Of a stretch of 32,013 bases of DNA, positions 6,289 to 13,670 are shown piece by piece. The number at the start of each line of letters is the position of its first letter. Position 1 is the first letter of the stretch. The DNA is from an uncultured Mollicutes bacterium (GTDB taxonomy: Bacteria; Bacillota_I; Bacilli_A; Acholeplasmatales; Anaeroplasmataceae): contig UQFG01000020.1 in the NCBI GenBank assembly GCA_900540175.1, positions 1 to 32,013 of the forward strand, in the 5' to 3' direction. The position numbers and the translations under genes are program-made. The notes under the pieces are model-generated. The model was not told where the DNA came from. It did not search any database and saw only the letters and a list, made by a program, of their open reading frames with translations.

Positions 6289-8241
6289 TTAAAGCGGTGT
6301 GTTGTATTCCGGATAGGAAAGCGGTTCATTGCCGGTTTGGAAAAATTCATAATATCCGTTTTCTTTGGCCAAATACGCTTGATCCTCGTAAATGGTAATA
6401 TAGGCTTGGGTGATTCCGTCGATTATTTCATACGTTTGATTCGGTAAAGCAAAATCATCCATCAGCAACTTCATAATGGTTCTGGGAATATTTTTTTTAT
6501 AATAATCCAAGAATTGACCTTTCGCCAGTTTTTCATAGCCGACCCAAATTCCGATGGTTAAATCTTTGGTATAAGCGACGATCAAGGAATCTTTGGTCGC
6601 ATAATCGGGAATTTGATAGGTTGCCTGTGTTTTGGCATCATAATTGGTTTGACCTGTTTTGGCCATCATGTACGTTTTGGTTTGATCGAATGTACTGCCT
6701 TTGAAGACGTCGTGTAAAATAGAGTTGATTAAAAAAGCGGTGGACGGTTTCATAACCAGTTTCGGTTTTGCATCGTTTTGTTCGGTTGCTGTTTTGTAGT
6801 CGATTGATTTGATCGCGGAGGCTTTTTTATAGTAGCCCAAATTGGCAAAGGCTTGATAGGCATTGGCCAAACTTAACAGCGTATATCCGTAAGAAGAACC
6901 GCCGATTGCGTCTGCTTCGTAGATCGCATCTTTTTTTTCGATCCCCAATTTTTCGGCAAATTCAAAGGCCCGTTCATATCCCACTTCATTGAAAAGTTTG
7001 ACTGCCGGAATGTTTCTTGAATTGCTTAGCGCTTTTCTTAAGGTGATTTTTCCCAAAAACTGACCGTCAAAGTTTTTGATTGGAGTTCCGTCTTGGTACG
7101 TATACGGTTCGTCGGTAAGAATGGTTGCCGGCGAATAACCTAAGTATTCGATGGCAGGTGCATAATCCAAAATCGGTTTGATGACCGAACCTGGTTGCAA
7201 TAAAACATCCGAAGCATAACTTAAAACGCGTTTATCAAAGGATCGGTTTCCGGCAATGGCTTTGATTCCGTAGGTTTGATTATCCAATACGACGATCGCA
7301 CAGTTTAACGCATCATCGTTAAACAAATTGTAATCGTTGTTGAGAATCGCATACAGTTCTTTTTGAATTTTCGGATCGAGGTAGGTTTCGATTTTCTCGA
7401 TCGGATAAGACTGCATCGGCAGTGTCTGATTGATGTAATCCAAATACGGTGTCAAATAATTGGTCGAAGGATTGGTAAAGCCTTTTTTGGTGATTTCTTC
7501 GACTTTTTGACCGATCGCTTCCAAATACTCGGCATCGGTAATATAGCCTTCTTCAAGCATGGCATGCAAAACGACGTTTTTTCTTTGATCGGTTGCTTCT
7601 GGATTTAAAAACGGATGATAATGGTTGGGTCCTTGAATCATTCCGGCTAAAACAGCTGCTTGAGCAAGCGTAATTTCATCGGGTGTCGTATCGAAATAAT
7701 AGCGACAGGCCATTTTGATTCCGTAAATATTTCCGCCGAACAAAATAGTATTCAAATACGCTTCCATGATCTGGTCTTTGGTATATTTTTTTTCCAATTC
7801 AATGGCATAAGCGATTTCGTTTAGTTTTCTGGAAAAGGTGCGTTCACGGCTCAAATAGGCATTTTTGACGTATTGCTGGGTAATGGTCGAAGCGCCGGAT
7901 TGGATTTGGCCGGAAATGAGATTTTTCCAAGCGGATTTTACGATCCGTTTGATGGAAAAACCGGGATGTTTGTAAAAACTGCGATCTTCGATGGATACAA
8001 ACGCATGAAGGATCATCGGGTTGATTTCGGTAATCGGGCAGTATTCGTAATAATAACTATCTGTTGAAATCAAATTTTGGTCTTGATCGTAGATATAAAT
8101 CGGAGCAGTCGTCGTCGTAATAGACAAAGAAGCACCTTTGGCACGGTTTAAAATAACAATACCAAAGATGCTCCCTAAACAAAATAAGATAAAAACAAAA
8201 AGGCTGAATAGGAAAAAGAGTTTTTTAAAGATAGTGCTCAT
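6289..8241 (-). CDS. class A penicillin-binding protein (bifunctional transglycosylase/transpeptidase)
   Basis: This membrane-anchored enzyme polymerises lipid II and cross-links peptidoglycan. An N-terminal membrane helix (residues ~8-33) leads into a GT51 domain with EDRSFYKHPGFS, GASTITQQYVKN and the RKLNEIAYAIELEKK...EAYLN motifs. The transpeptidase domain has the serine in GSVIKP (S352), SRN within SNSRNIPAV, and KTG at ~528-530, so both activities look intact. The length of 650 residues is at the compact end for PBP1a. The start is ATG 8241 behind GAGGGTTATTG; a TTG directly upstream is less likely. The start lies inside the end of recU (17-bp overlap), the recU-ponA pairing typical of Bacillota. 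Its presence shows the organism makes a cell wall. Confidence 0.95.
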   Translation of the reverse strand: MSTIFKKLFFLFSLFVFILFCLGSIFGIVILNRAKGASLSITTTTAPIYIYDQDQNLISTDSYYYEYCPITEINPMILHAFVSIEDRSFYKHPGFSIKRIVKSAWKNLISGQIQSGASTITQQYVKNAYLSRERTFSRKLNEIAYAIELEKKYTKDQIMEAYLNTILFGGNIYGIKMACRYYFDTTPDEITLAQAAVLAGMIQGPNHYHPFLNPEATDQRKNVVLHAMLEEGYITDAEYLEAIGQKVEEITKKGFTNPSTNYLTPYLDYINQTLPMQSYPIEKIETYLDPKIQKELYAILNNDYNLFNDDALNCAIVVLDNQTYGIKAIAGNRSFDKRVLSYASDVLLQPGSVIKPILDYAPAIEYLGYSPATILTDEPYTYQDGTPIKNFDGQFLGKITLRKALSNSRNIPAVKLFNEVGYERAFEFAEKLGIEKKDAIYEADAIGGSSYGYTLLSLANAYQAFANLGYYKKASAIKSIDYKTATEQNDAKPKLVMKPSTAFLINSILHDVFKGSTFDQTKTYMMAKTGQTNYDAKTQATYQIPDYATKDSLIVAYTKDLTIGIWVGYEKLAKGQFLDYYKKNIPRTIMKLLMDDFALPNQTYEIIDGITQAYITIYEDQAYLAKENGYYEFFQTGNEPLSYPEYNTPL

Positions 8242-8797
8242 CAATAACCCTCAAATAGTTCAGTCTCGGTAAAAAGCCTTCTTTAATCGGATAGGCTTCC
8301 TTTTGAAAGGCTTCATACGGAATGGATTTTCTGCTGCCGTTTTGAGCGTCTTGCCAAAAACGGTAAAGGACGTCGAAAGGCAGTAAATAATACTCATTGT
8401 ATAAATTCCAAGCCACCAGCAAGAAAGCGATGCCGCCGTGCTGTTGGACGCGTTTTAAATGCTCAATTTGGTGAAGAGAAACATTCGCCAGCGGAAAAGC
8501 GGTTTTATTGTGGTTTTCTTTGGCATCAAAATCGATGTATTTTCCTTGATAGATGCCATTGTAATCCGTTGTAGAAGGAACTTTATAATAGGCTTCTGTG
8601 ATGACCGCTTTGTTTCTGGACGGATAATCCACTCTGACGATCTGCACCGGCGTCGGTTTTTTGTAAATGACGGCAATATCGTTATTGAGATAGTACGTAT
8701 TGCTTTCATTGATCATTTGTTCTAAATCCATTCCCAAATTGGCTTTATTGACAACTTTTTGCCGTTGTTTTTTAATTGTCGGAAAATTAAGACTCAT
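8225..8797 (-). CDS. recU: Holliday junction resolvase RecU
   Basis: RecU cleaves four-way DNA junctions during recombinational repair and chromosome segregation. The 190 residues contain the family blocks ANLGMDLEQMINESN, then STTDYNGIYQGKYIDFDAKE with the PD-(D/E)XK-type acidic residues and lysine, then FPLANVSLHQIEHLKRVQQH and GGIAFLLVAW. The start at 8797 is preceded by GGTGATACAG, matching the GGTGAT-type site seen at several other genes here. Upstream ATGs would add 4 to 6 residues. A TATAAT lies at 8815-8820 on this strand, but I see no good -35 box and it would leave almost no leader. It is transcribed ahead of, and overlaps, the penicillin-binding protein gene. Confidence 0.95.
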   Translation of the reverse strand: MSLNFPTIKKQRQKVVNKANLGMDLEQMINESNTYYLNNDIAVIYKKPTPVQIVRVDYPSRNKAVITEAYYKVPSTTDYNGIYQGKYIDFDAKENHNKTAFPLANVSLHQIEHLKRVQQHGGIAFLLVAWNLYNEYYLLPFDVLYRFWQDAQNGSRKSIPYEAFQKEAYPIKEGFLPRLNYLRVIDEHYL

Positions 8798-8915
8798 CTG
8801 TATCACCATTTTCAATTATATCTTATTTTTTTTAGAATGCATCCTTATTTTTTGCCGAATTTTGTATTTTATGTATTCAAGAAATACTTCATCCTTTCAA
8901 GGAAACGCTTTACAG

Positions 8916-8944
8916 TTGAAATTTTTTTAAAGTTCTTTTATACT
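8916..8944 (+). promoter_or_regulatory. sigma-A-type promoter of the CBM20 gene
   Basis: TTGAAA (8916-8921) and TATACT (8939-8944) are separated by 17 bp, giving a start of transcription near 8951. The rest of the 182-bp gap between the divergent recU and CBM20 genes is AT-rich and holds nothing else I can name. Confidence 0.75.
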
Positions 8945-8979
8945 TGATGGTGTAAGAAATGAAGAAAGGATCAAAGAAA

Positions 8980-9294
8980 ATGGCAAATACAAAAGTTGAA
9001 TTCAGAATTAAAACCAATCAGCCGGTTGATGAATTGTATTTAATCGGAAATGTTCGTGCGTTAGGCGAATGGGAATTGAGTAAAGCCGTAAAATTGGATT
9101 TGTGCAACGAATGCGGTTGTTATACCGTTTCCAAAATGCTTCCGGTAGGACAAACCGTTGAATTCAAGGTTTTGGCGAAAAAAGATTGGAACAACGTAGA
9201 AAAAGGGTATTATAACGAAGAAGTTTTAAATCATACTTTCGTTGCCGAAAAAGGCATGAAAGTCGAAATTGAAGTACCGAATTTCGGATATTAA
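8980..9294 (+). CDS. stand-alone CBM20-type starch/glycogen-binding protein
   Basis: This 104-residue protein is essentially one carbohydrate-binding module of family 20. It has a beta-strand start (KVEFRIKTNQPVDELYLIG), the hallmark NVRALGEWELSKAVKL with an aromatic residue, then a strand-rich tail (TVEFKVLAKKDWNNVEKGYY). CBM20 modules normally sit on the end of amylases or glycogen enzymes. Here there is no enzyme domain and no signal peptide, so it should be cytosolic and may bind glycogen or another alpha-glucan. The start at 8980 is chosen because AAAGGA sits 9 nt upstream; an ATG at 8959 would place that site inside the gene. It has its own promoter and terminator, so it is monocistronic. 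Confidence 0.8.
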   Translation: MANTKVEFRIKTNQPVDELYLIGNVRALGEWELSKAVKLDLCNECGCYTVSKMLPVGQTVEFKVLAKKDWNNVEKGYYNEEVLNHTFVAEKGMKVEIEVPNFGY

Positions 9295-9298
9295 AATC

Positions 9299-9327
9299 AA
9301 AAGGTGCCTGCCGCACCTTTTATTTTT
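9299..9327 (+). terminator. intrinsic terminator after the CBM20 gene
   Basis: AAAAGGTGC (9299-9307) pairs with GCACCTTTT (9313-9321) around CTGCC, followed by ATTTTT. It starts 4 bp after the CBM20 stop codon. Confidence 0.85.
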
Positions 9328-9357
9328 GCCTGCATATTTTATACATGGGTGATAAAT

Positions 9358-10104
9358 ATGTTGGGAATTGTCAAAGGAGATATTCGTTTTGATTATTTGC
9401 ATGAAATGATCAAAGACAGCGTCTGTTCGAAAGATTTGGCGGATTTTTTGTGGATCGATCGATTGCTTTTGCCTTTTTCGGGAGTCGATTCTTATTTGAA
9501 TATCAAGCAAAGCAATTTGAATTTGTTGGATATTTTAAAAGAAAACGCCGTGGAAACAATTTATACCGGCACAGCCAATGACGCGTTAAAAGAACTTTGT
9601 CTTAAGCGTCATATCCGATTGGTTGAACTGTTGAAATTACCGGAGTTTACGATTCCGAATGCACGTCTTACCGCTTACGGAATCATCGATTATTTAAACA
9701 GAGGCGACCGTGCGGTTTGTGATCAGCGTATATTTCTTTTAGGTTACGGTCATATTAGTAATAGTCTGGCGCAACTTTTAACTTGTTATCGGTGTGATTT
9801 TGCCATTTACACGCCGCATGATATCGAACAAAAATTTGTTTTACTGGATGGATACCGATTGGAAGCAATCGAACATGCCGGAAAATACGATATAACCATC
9901 AATACGATTCCGAAAAATCTGGAAGTCGACTACCTTTTATGGAAAGACAAAACGATTTTGGATGTCGCCTCTTTTCCGTACGGATTTGATTTGGATCGAA
10001 TTCAGGATGAGGGGATCCATTATGAAATCTACGGCGCTATTCCGTCGAAATTCGCACCGGCATCGGCAGCAAAAATTATCAAAAGAATATTGGAAAAGTA
10101 TTGA
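9358..10104 (+). CDS. dipicolinate synthase subunit A-like protein (DpaA/SpoVFA family), atypical nucleotide-binding loop
   Basis: The 248 residues follow the DpaA plan. An N-terminal domain ends in LPEFTIPNARLTAYGII (family equivalent: NS-x-PTAEGAI), then comes a Rossmann strand-loop FLLGYGHISNSLAQLL, then KYDITINTIPKNLEV, ILDVASFPYGFD and a closing segment APASAAKIIKRILEKY. In spore formers DpaA with DpaB makes dipicolinic acid for the spore core. Here the GxGxxG loop is GYGHIS, with Ser for the last glycine (residue ~134), and no dpaB gene is adjacent. Real synthase activity is therefore doubtful. The start at 9358 follows GGGTGATAAAT. The next two genes are RNase J-like and SpoIIIE-like, as in the B. 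subtilis spoVF-rnjB-spoIIIE stretch, which supports the assignment. Confidence 0.7.
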   Translation: MLGIVKGDIRFDYLHEMIKDSVCSKDLADFLWIDRLLLPFSGVDSYLNIKQSNLNLLDILKENAVETIYTGTANDALKELCLKRHIRLVELLKLPEFTIPNARLTAYGIIDYLNRGDRAVCDQRIFLLGYGHISNSLAQLLTCYRCDFAIYTPHDIEQKFVLLDGYRLEAIEHAGKYDITINTIPKNLEVDYLLWKDKTILDVASFPYGFDLDRIQDEGIHYEIYGAIPSKFAPASAAKIIKRILEKY

Positions 10105-10129
10105 GAAGTTATTGAAAATCGGATATAAT
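10101..10129 (+). promoter_or_regulatory. sigma-A-type promoter of the RNase J-like gene
   Basis: TTGAGA (10101-10106) overlaps the stop codon of the preceding gene. TATAAT (10124-10129) follows after a 17-bp spacer, giving a leader of about 75 nt before ATG 10212. Confidence 0.75.
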
Positions 10130-10170
10130 GAAAGATAATAGAAGAGATTCCGATTCACGAAAAATGTAGT

Positions 10171-10211
10171 AAAGGAGGAAGAACCGCGCGATCAGCTGTT
10201 CAAATTTTAAC
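10171..10211 (+). promoter_or_regulatory. displaced ribosome binding site and small hairpin in the RNase J-like leader
   Basis: The perfect Shine-Dalgarno AAAGGAGG lies at 10171-10178, about 33 nt before ATG 10212, and no in-frame start codon lies in between. The intervening bases can fold as GAAC-c-GC ... GC-t-GTTC, which would shorten the distance to about a dozen nucleotides. This could be a structure-bridged binding site or a mutated leader. Confidence 0.4.
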
Positions 10212-11918
10212 ATGGCAAATATTCAAATTTTTTCTTTGGGTGGTCTTCAAGAAGACGGAAAAAACCTTTATATCGTAGATGTCAATCAAAAAATCTTTAT
10301 TTTGGATGCCGGATTGAAATATCCGACGGCCGAACTTTACGGTGTGGATATCATCGTCAATGATATTACGTATCTGATAGAAAACAAAGACCGTGTTATG
10401 GGTGTTTTTTTAACGCATGCACACGACGATCATATCGGCGGAGTTTACCATTTGTTAAAAGAATTTGAAACACCGGTTTTTGCTTCTAAATTCACGATGG
10501 CGGTCTTGCTGGATCGCTTGAAAAACGAAGAATTTCCGGTTAAAAGCGACTTGTTTCACACGGTTTCTTCCAAAACGGTCTTGCGTTTTACGGATATAGA
10601 GATTCGCTTTTTCGATGTGGCGCACAATATACCGGAATGTTTGGGGATTGCCATTAAAACAGAAGATGGCTATATTATTTATACCGGCAATTACAATTTC
10701 GATCAAAACTCCAAAATCAACTATGCGCATATGTATCGGCAATTGGCTATTTTTGCCAAAGACGGTGTCTTGGCGCTGATGACGGATTCGTTGGGAGCCA
10801 ACAACGAACAATCGCGAGGAACGATTTTGGAATTCAAATTGCGGATCACCAATTTGATTTCGACCGCCGAACATCGCTTGATTTTTTCATTATTCAGTTC
10901 AGATATTTTACGGATTCAGCAAATTATCGATATTTCGATCGAACATCACAAAAAAATTGCGATTATCGGACGGAAAACTCAACGTTTGGTCAACCAAGCC
11001 ATGCAATTGGGATATCTGCATATTCCGGAAGAAAATTTGGCCAATTTACGGTATTTGGATGAGCAACATCAAAACAACGATAACGATTTAGTCGTTTTGG
11101 TAACCGGCGAGCGACATGAACCGTATTTTATGTTGCAGCGGATGTCCAAACAGATTGACCGTTTGATTCATTTGGAACCGACCGATACCATTGTTATTTT
11201 AACCAACCCGTATTTGGGAACCGAAAAAATGGCGGCTAGAACGATGGATATTATTTATAAAGTAACGACCAATGTCAAAGAATTTACGGCGAATTTATTG
11301 CCGTTTCCATCGGCAAACCGCGAGGAAATCAAACAAATGATCAATATCTTATTGCCGAAATACGTGATTCCCGTGATCGGAGAGTACCGCCATCAATATG
11401 CGCTTCGGGTTGTTGCCAACTGCATCGGCTATGAAGATAAACGCGTTCTTTTACTGGATAACGGTGATGTTGCCTCTTTCCAAAACGGTAAATACATCGG
11501 TATTACTGGAGATGTTCCGGTAGGAGAAGTGTTGATTGACGGAAAGGCTTTCAAAGACATTGGCGATGTCGTGATGCGGGATCGGGAGTTGTTGGCTCAA
11601 GACGGTGTTTTGATGCTTTGTGCCAATATCAATCCCAGAACAAAAGGAATCGTTTCCGGACCGGAAATTGTTTCCAAAGGATTTCTTTATTTGAACGAAA
11701 ACGAAGAATTGACCAAAGAGATCATCGATGTGTTTAAAAAGGTATCCATCAAATACTTGGTCAATAAGTTTGTCAACTGGAGTGAATATAAAAATTCGCT
11801 TAAAGCCGAGTTGTCTCATTATATTTATAAGAAAACCAAACGAAGTCCGATTATTATTCCGGTTTTGATTTCAACGGATACGGAAGCGTTGAAAAAGAAT
11901 GCACAAAAGAGCCAATAG
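10212..11918 (+). CDS. RNase J-family protein with lost metal ligands (RNase J2-like)
   Basis: RNase J enzymes are metallo-beta-lactamase/beta-CASP nucleases that process and degrade RNA. The 568 residues cover the whole family architecture, including the C-terminal domain (YIGITGDVPVGEVLIDG, then GFLYLNENEELT, then YIYKKTKRSPIIIPV). The first metal motif is present as HAHDDHIGG (69-77) and H138 is kept. But the TGDFKFD motif is TGNYNFD (N160 for Asp), the SGH motif of the beta-CASP domain is PSANRE (367-371), and PVHGEYR is PVIGEYR (I389 for His). By family knowledge these changes should abolish or cripple catalysis. As with partly degenerate RNase J2 proteins, a structural or regulatory role beside an active RNase J is the best inference. 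Its last codons form part of its own terminator. Confidence 0.85.
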   Translation: MANIQIFSLGGLQEDGKNLYIVDVNQKIFILDAGLKYPTAELYGVDIIVNDITYLIENKDRVMGVFLTHAHDDHIGGVYHLLKEFETPVFASKFTMAVLLDRLKNEEFPVKSDLFHTVSSKTVLRFTDIEIRFFDVAHNIPECLGIAIKTEDGYIIYTGNYNFDQNSKINYAHMYRQLAIFAKDGVLALMTDSLGANNEQSRGTILEFKLRITNLISTAEHRLIFSLFSSDILRIQQIIDISIEHHKKIAIIGRKTQRLVNQAMQLGYLHIPEENLANLRYLDEQHQNNDNDLVVLVTGERHEPYFMLQRMSKQIDRLIHLEPTDTIVILTNPYLGTEKMAARTMDIIYKVTTNVKEFTANLLPFPSANREEIKQMINILLPKYVIPVIGEYRHQYALRVVANCIGYEDKRVLLLDNGDVASFQNGKYIGITGDVPVGEVLIDGKAFKDIGDVVMRDRELLAQDGVLMLCANINPRTKGIVSGPEIVSKGFLYLNENEELTKEIIDVFKKVSIKYLVNKFVNWSEYKNSLKAELSHYIYKKTKRSPIIIPVLISTDTEALKKNAQKSQ

Positions 11919-11929
11919 GCTCTTTTTTT
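11907..11929 (+). terminator. terminator embedded in the end of the RNase J-like gene
   Basis: AAAGAGCC (11907-11914 region) pairs with GGCTCTTT around an AATA-type loop, followed by eight T. The TAG stop (11916-11918) lies within the loop/stem, so the final codons double as the terminator. Confidence 0.85.
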
Positions 11930-11981
11930 CGCGTTTTTTTTTAGGATTTTATGGTAGGATAAAACATGCGGAGTTGATAAC

Positions 11982-13670
11982 ATGCCTAAAATCAAGAATC
12001 ATGTCATTGAAAAAAAGAAAGATTATTTTAATGTGGCCGTCGGGATCATCGTCATGATCTTATGTCTTTTGATCATCGGAAGAGTGGGAAAAGCAGGGAG
12101 TATCCTGGCCTTGTTTTTAAGTTTTATCTTAGGAGATTTTTCCACGGTTATTTTGGCCGGGGTGTTTGCTTATACGATTTTGTTCATTCTTTTTAAAAAG
12201 AAAATCGATTTTCATCATATTTCTTTTATCGGTTGTGTTTTTTTATATGTTGCCGTTTCCATGTTTGCGCATTTGGGATTGTATGAGGCGCTGGAAATGT
12301 CTTCTAAAACCGTTTTATCCAAAACACTGACGCTTTATCAGCATTATTTGAAAGCTTACGAGATCACATACAGTTGCGGCGGTGGTTTGATTGCGGCGAT
12401 TTTTGTGCAGATATCGGCTTTTTTGCTTGGCAAAGTAGGAACGATCTTGTTGGGTTTGATGTTTGTTCTGATCGGGCTTAGTTTCTTTTCCCATTTGGAT
12501 TTGCTGCGCTTTATTAAAGGCGGCAAATTGAAGGTGATTCCGATTAAAATTTATAAAGGAATCAAAAACTATCTGGATAATATTCATTATCCGAATTTAA
12601 AGCCGACCATCAAAACGCATAAAAAGGTAAGCCTTTCCATGTTATCGGATCACGACGATCAAGTGAATTTTACTTTACAAAACGAGATTATCAAAGAGCG
12701 GTTTGAAGATTTGAAACGATACGTTCGGGATCAGAAAATATACTGTGTTGTCGATTCATTTTATACGTCTTATTCTTCATCTAGAATTGTTCTGAAATTC
12801 GCCCATAAGAGCGAAGAGGAATTCCGGAAAATTGCCGGATTTTTCAATCGCCAAGGTTTTTTTCTGCCACTTGAAAACGATTATGCATTGGAACTGCCCA
12901 ATCAGTTTCGTAAATTGCTGACGCTAAAAAGTGTCTTATTGGCGGAAAAGAAAAACAATGAATTGCCGGTTGCGCTTGATGTGGATGGAACTCTCATTCA
13001 CTTAAACATCGAAGAAGGGCGGTTTATTGTTTTGTTCGGGGATCCATCCAGCGGCATCAAAAGTTGTTTAAGGAGTTTATTGGTCAGTCTTTTGATTAAA
13101 GGGATTCCGTACCGTGAAGTTTATTTTTATGATTTGGAAAACGAATTCAGTACGCTAGACGGATCGTTTATCAAATACATCAACAACGAACGTTCGGCGG
13201 CGATTGCTTTAGATGAGGCCTTTGAAGAATACGAAAGAAGAAGCGAAGTTTTAAAGTATTTGGACTGTATCAGCATCAAAGAAGCCAACGAGAAAATCAA
13301 AAAAAGCGGTGAAACGATCGAACCGCTGTTGCCGGAATTTCATTTTCTTTATTTGGATGTGACAAAAGTCAGCGCGTCGCTTGTTCAAAAAATTTCTTAT
13401 GCCATTCGGTTTACGCTGAAAGTCGGGATTCAGTTGATTCTTTGTTGCAGAAACCGAAATGCGTTGAGCAAATTGGAATTGAATCACAGTGATTTGATTG
13501 TTTTTCAAACGACGGACGTATCGACTTCTTTAAAACTATTCGGCTCGGAAATGGCGTGCAAATTGCAAAAAAAAGGAGATGTCCTGATTGCAAGCAAAGG
13601 CAAAGTATTTCACGGACAAACTCCTTATATCAGTATTCAAGATTTTGATTCCATCATACGAAATGCTTAA
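11982..13670 (+). CDS. FtsK/SpoIIIE-like protein with degenerate motor domain
   Basis: FtsK/SpoIIIE proteins are septal DNA translocases. This 562-residue protein has the family layout: about four N-terminal membrane helices (15-170), a linker, an alpha-domain end (YALELPNQFRKLLTLKSVLL, equivalent to IEIPN...V-LREVL), then a RecA-like region. Matches to the motor are clear (GIQLILCC for GIHLILAT, KKGDVLI for G-GDMLF). The ATP-binding loop, however, is GDPSSGIKS (353-361) rather than G-x4-GKS. The Walker B site reads FLYLDV without the DE pair, and no DNA-reading gamma domain follows. It should not hydrolyse ATP. It is shorter than SpoIIIE (~790). It may be a structural partner of a true FtsK elsewhere. 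GGAG precedes the start, and its stop shares TTAA with the convergent rarA stop. Confidence 0.75.
   Translation: MPKIKNHVIEKKKDYFNVAVGIIVMILCLLIIGRVGKAGSILALFLSFILGDFSTVILAGVFAYTILFILFKKKIDFHHISFIGCVFLYVAVSMFAHLGLYEALEMSSKTVLSKTLTLYQHYLKAYEITYSCGGGLIAAIFVQISAFLLGKVGTILLGLMFVLIGLSFFSHLDLLRFIKGGKLKVIPIKIYKGIKNYLDNIHYPNLKPTIKTHKKVSLSMLSDHDDQVNFTLQNEIIKERFEDLKRYVRDQKIYCVVDSFYTSYSSSRIVLKFAHKSEEEFRKIAGFFNRQGFFLPLENDYALELPNQFRKLLTLKSVLLAEKKNNELPVALDVDGTLIHLNIEEGRFIVLFGDPSSGIKSCLRSLLVSLLIKGIPYREVYFYDLENEFSTLDGSFIKYINNERSAAIALDEAFEEYERRSEVLKYLDCISIKEANEKIKKSGETIEPLLPEFHFLYLDVTKVSASLVQKISYAIRFTLKVGIQLILCCRNRNALSKLELNHSDLIVFQTTDVSTSLKLFGSEMACKLQKKGDVLIASKGKVFHGQTPYISIQDFDSIIRNA

Noticed and set aside
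8895..8921. cre-like (CcpA operator) sequence GGAAACGCTTTACA upstream of the CBM20 gene
   Set aside because: The central CG and flanks look tempting, but aligned to the cre consensus the right half is off by one base and the TG on the left is missing.
10212..13670. ordinary pseudogenes for the RNase J-like and FtsK-like genes
   Set aside because: Both frames are complete, with promoter, terminator and full-length family similarity; only catalytic motifs are altered.
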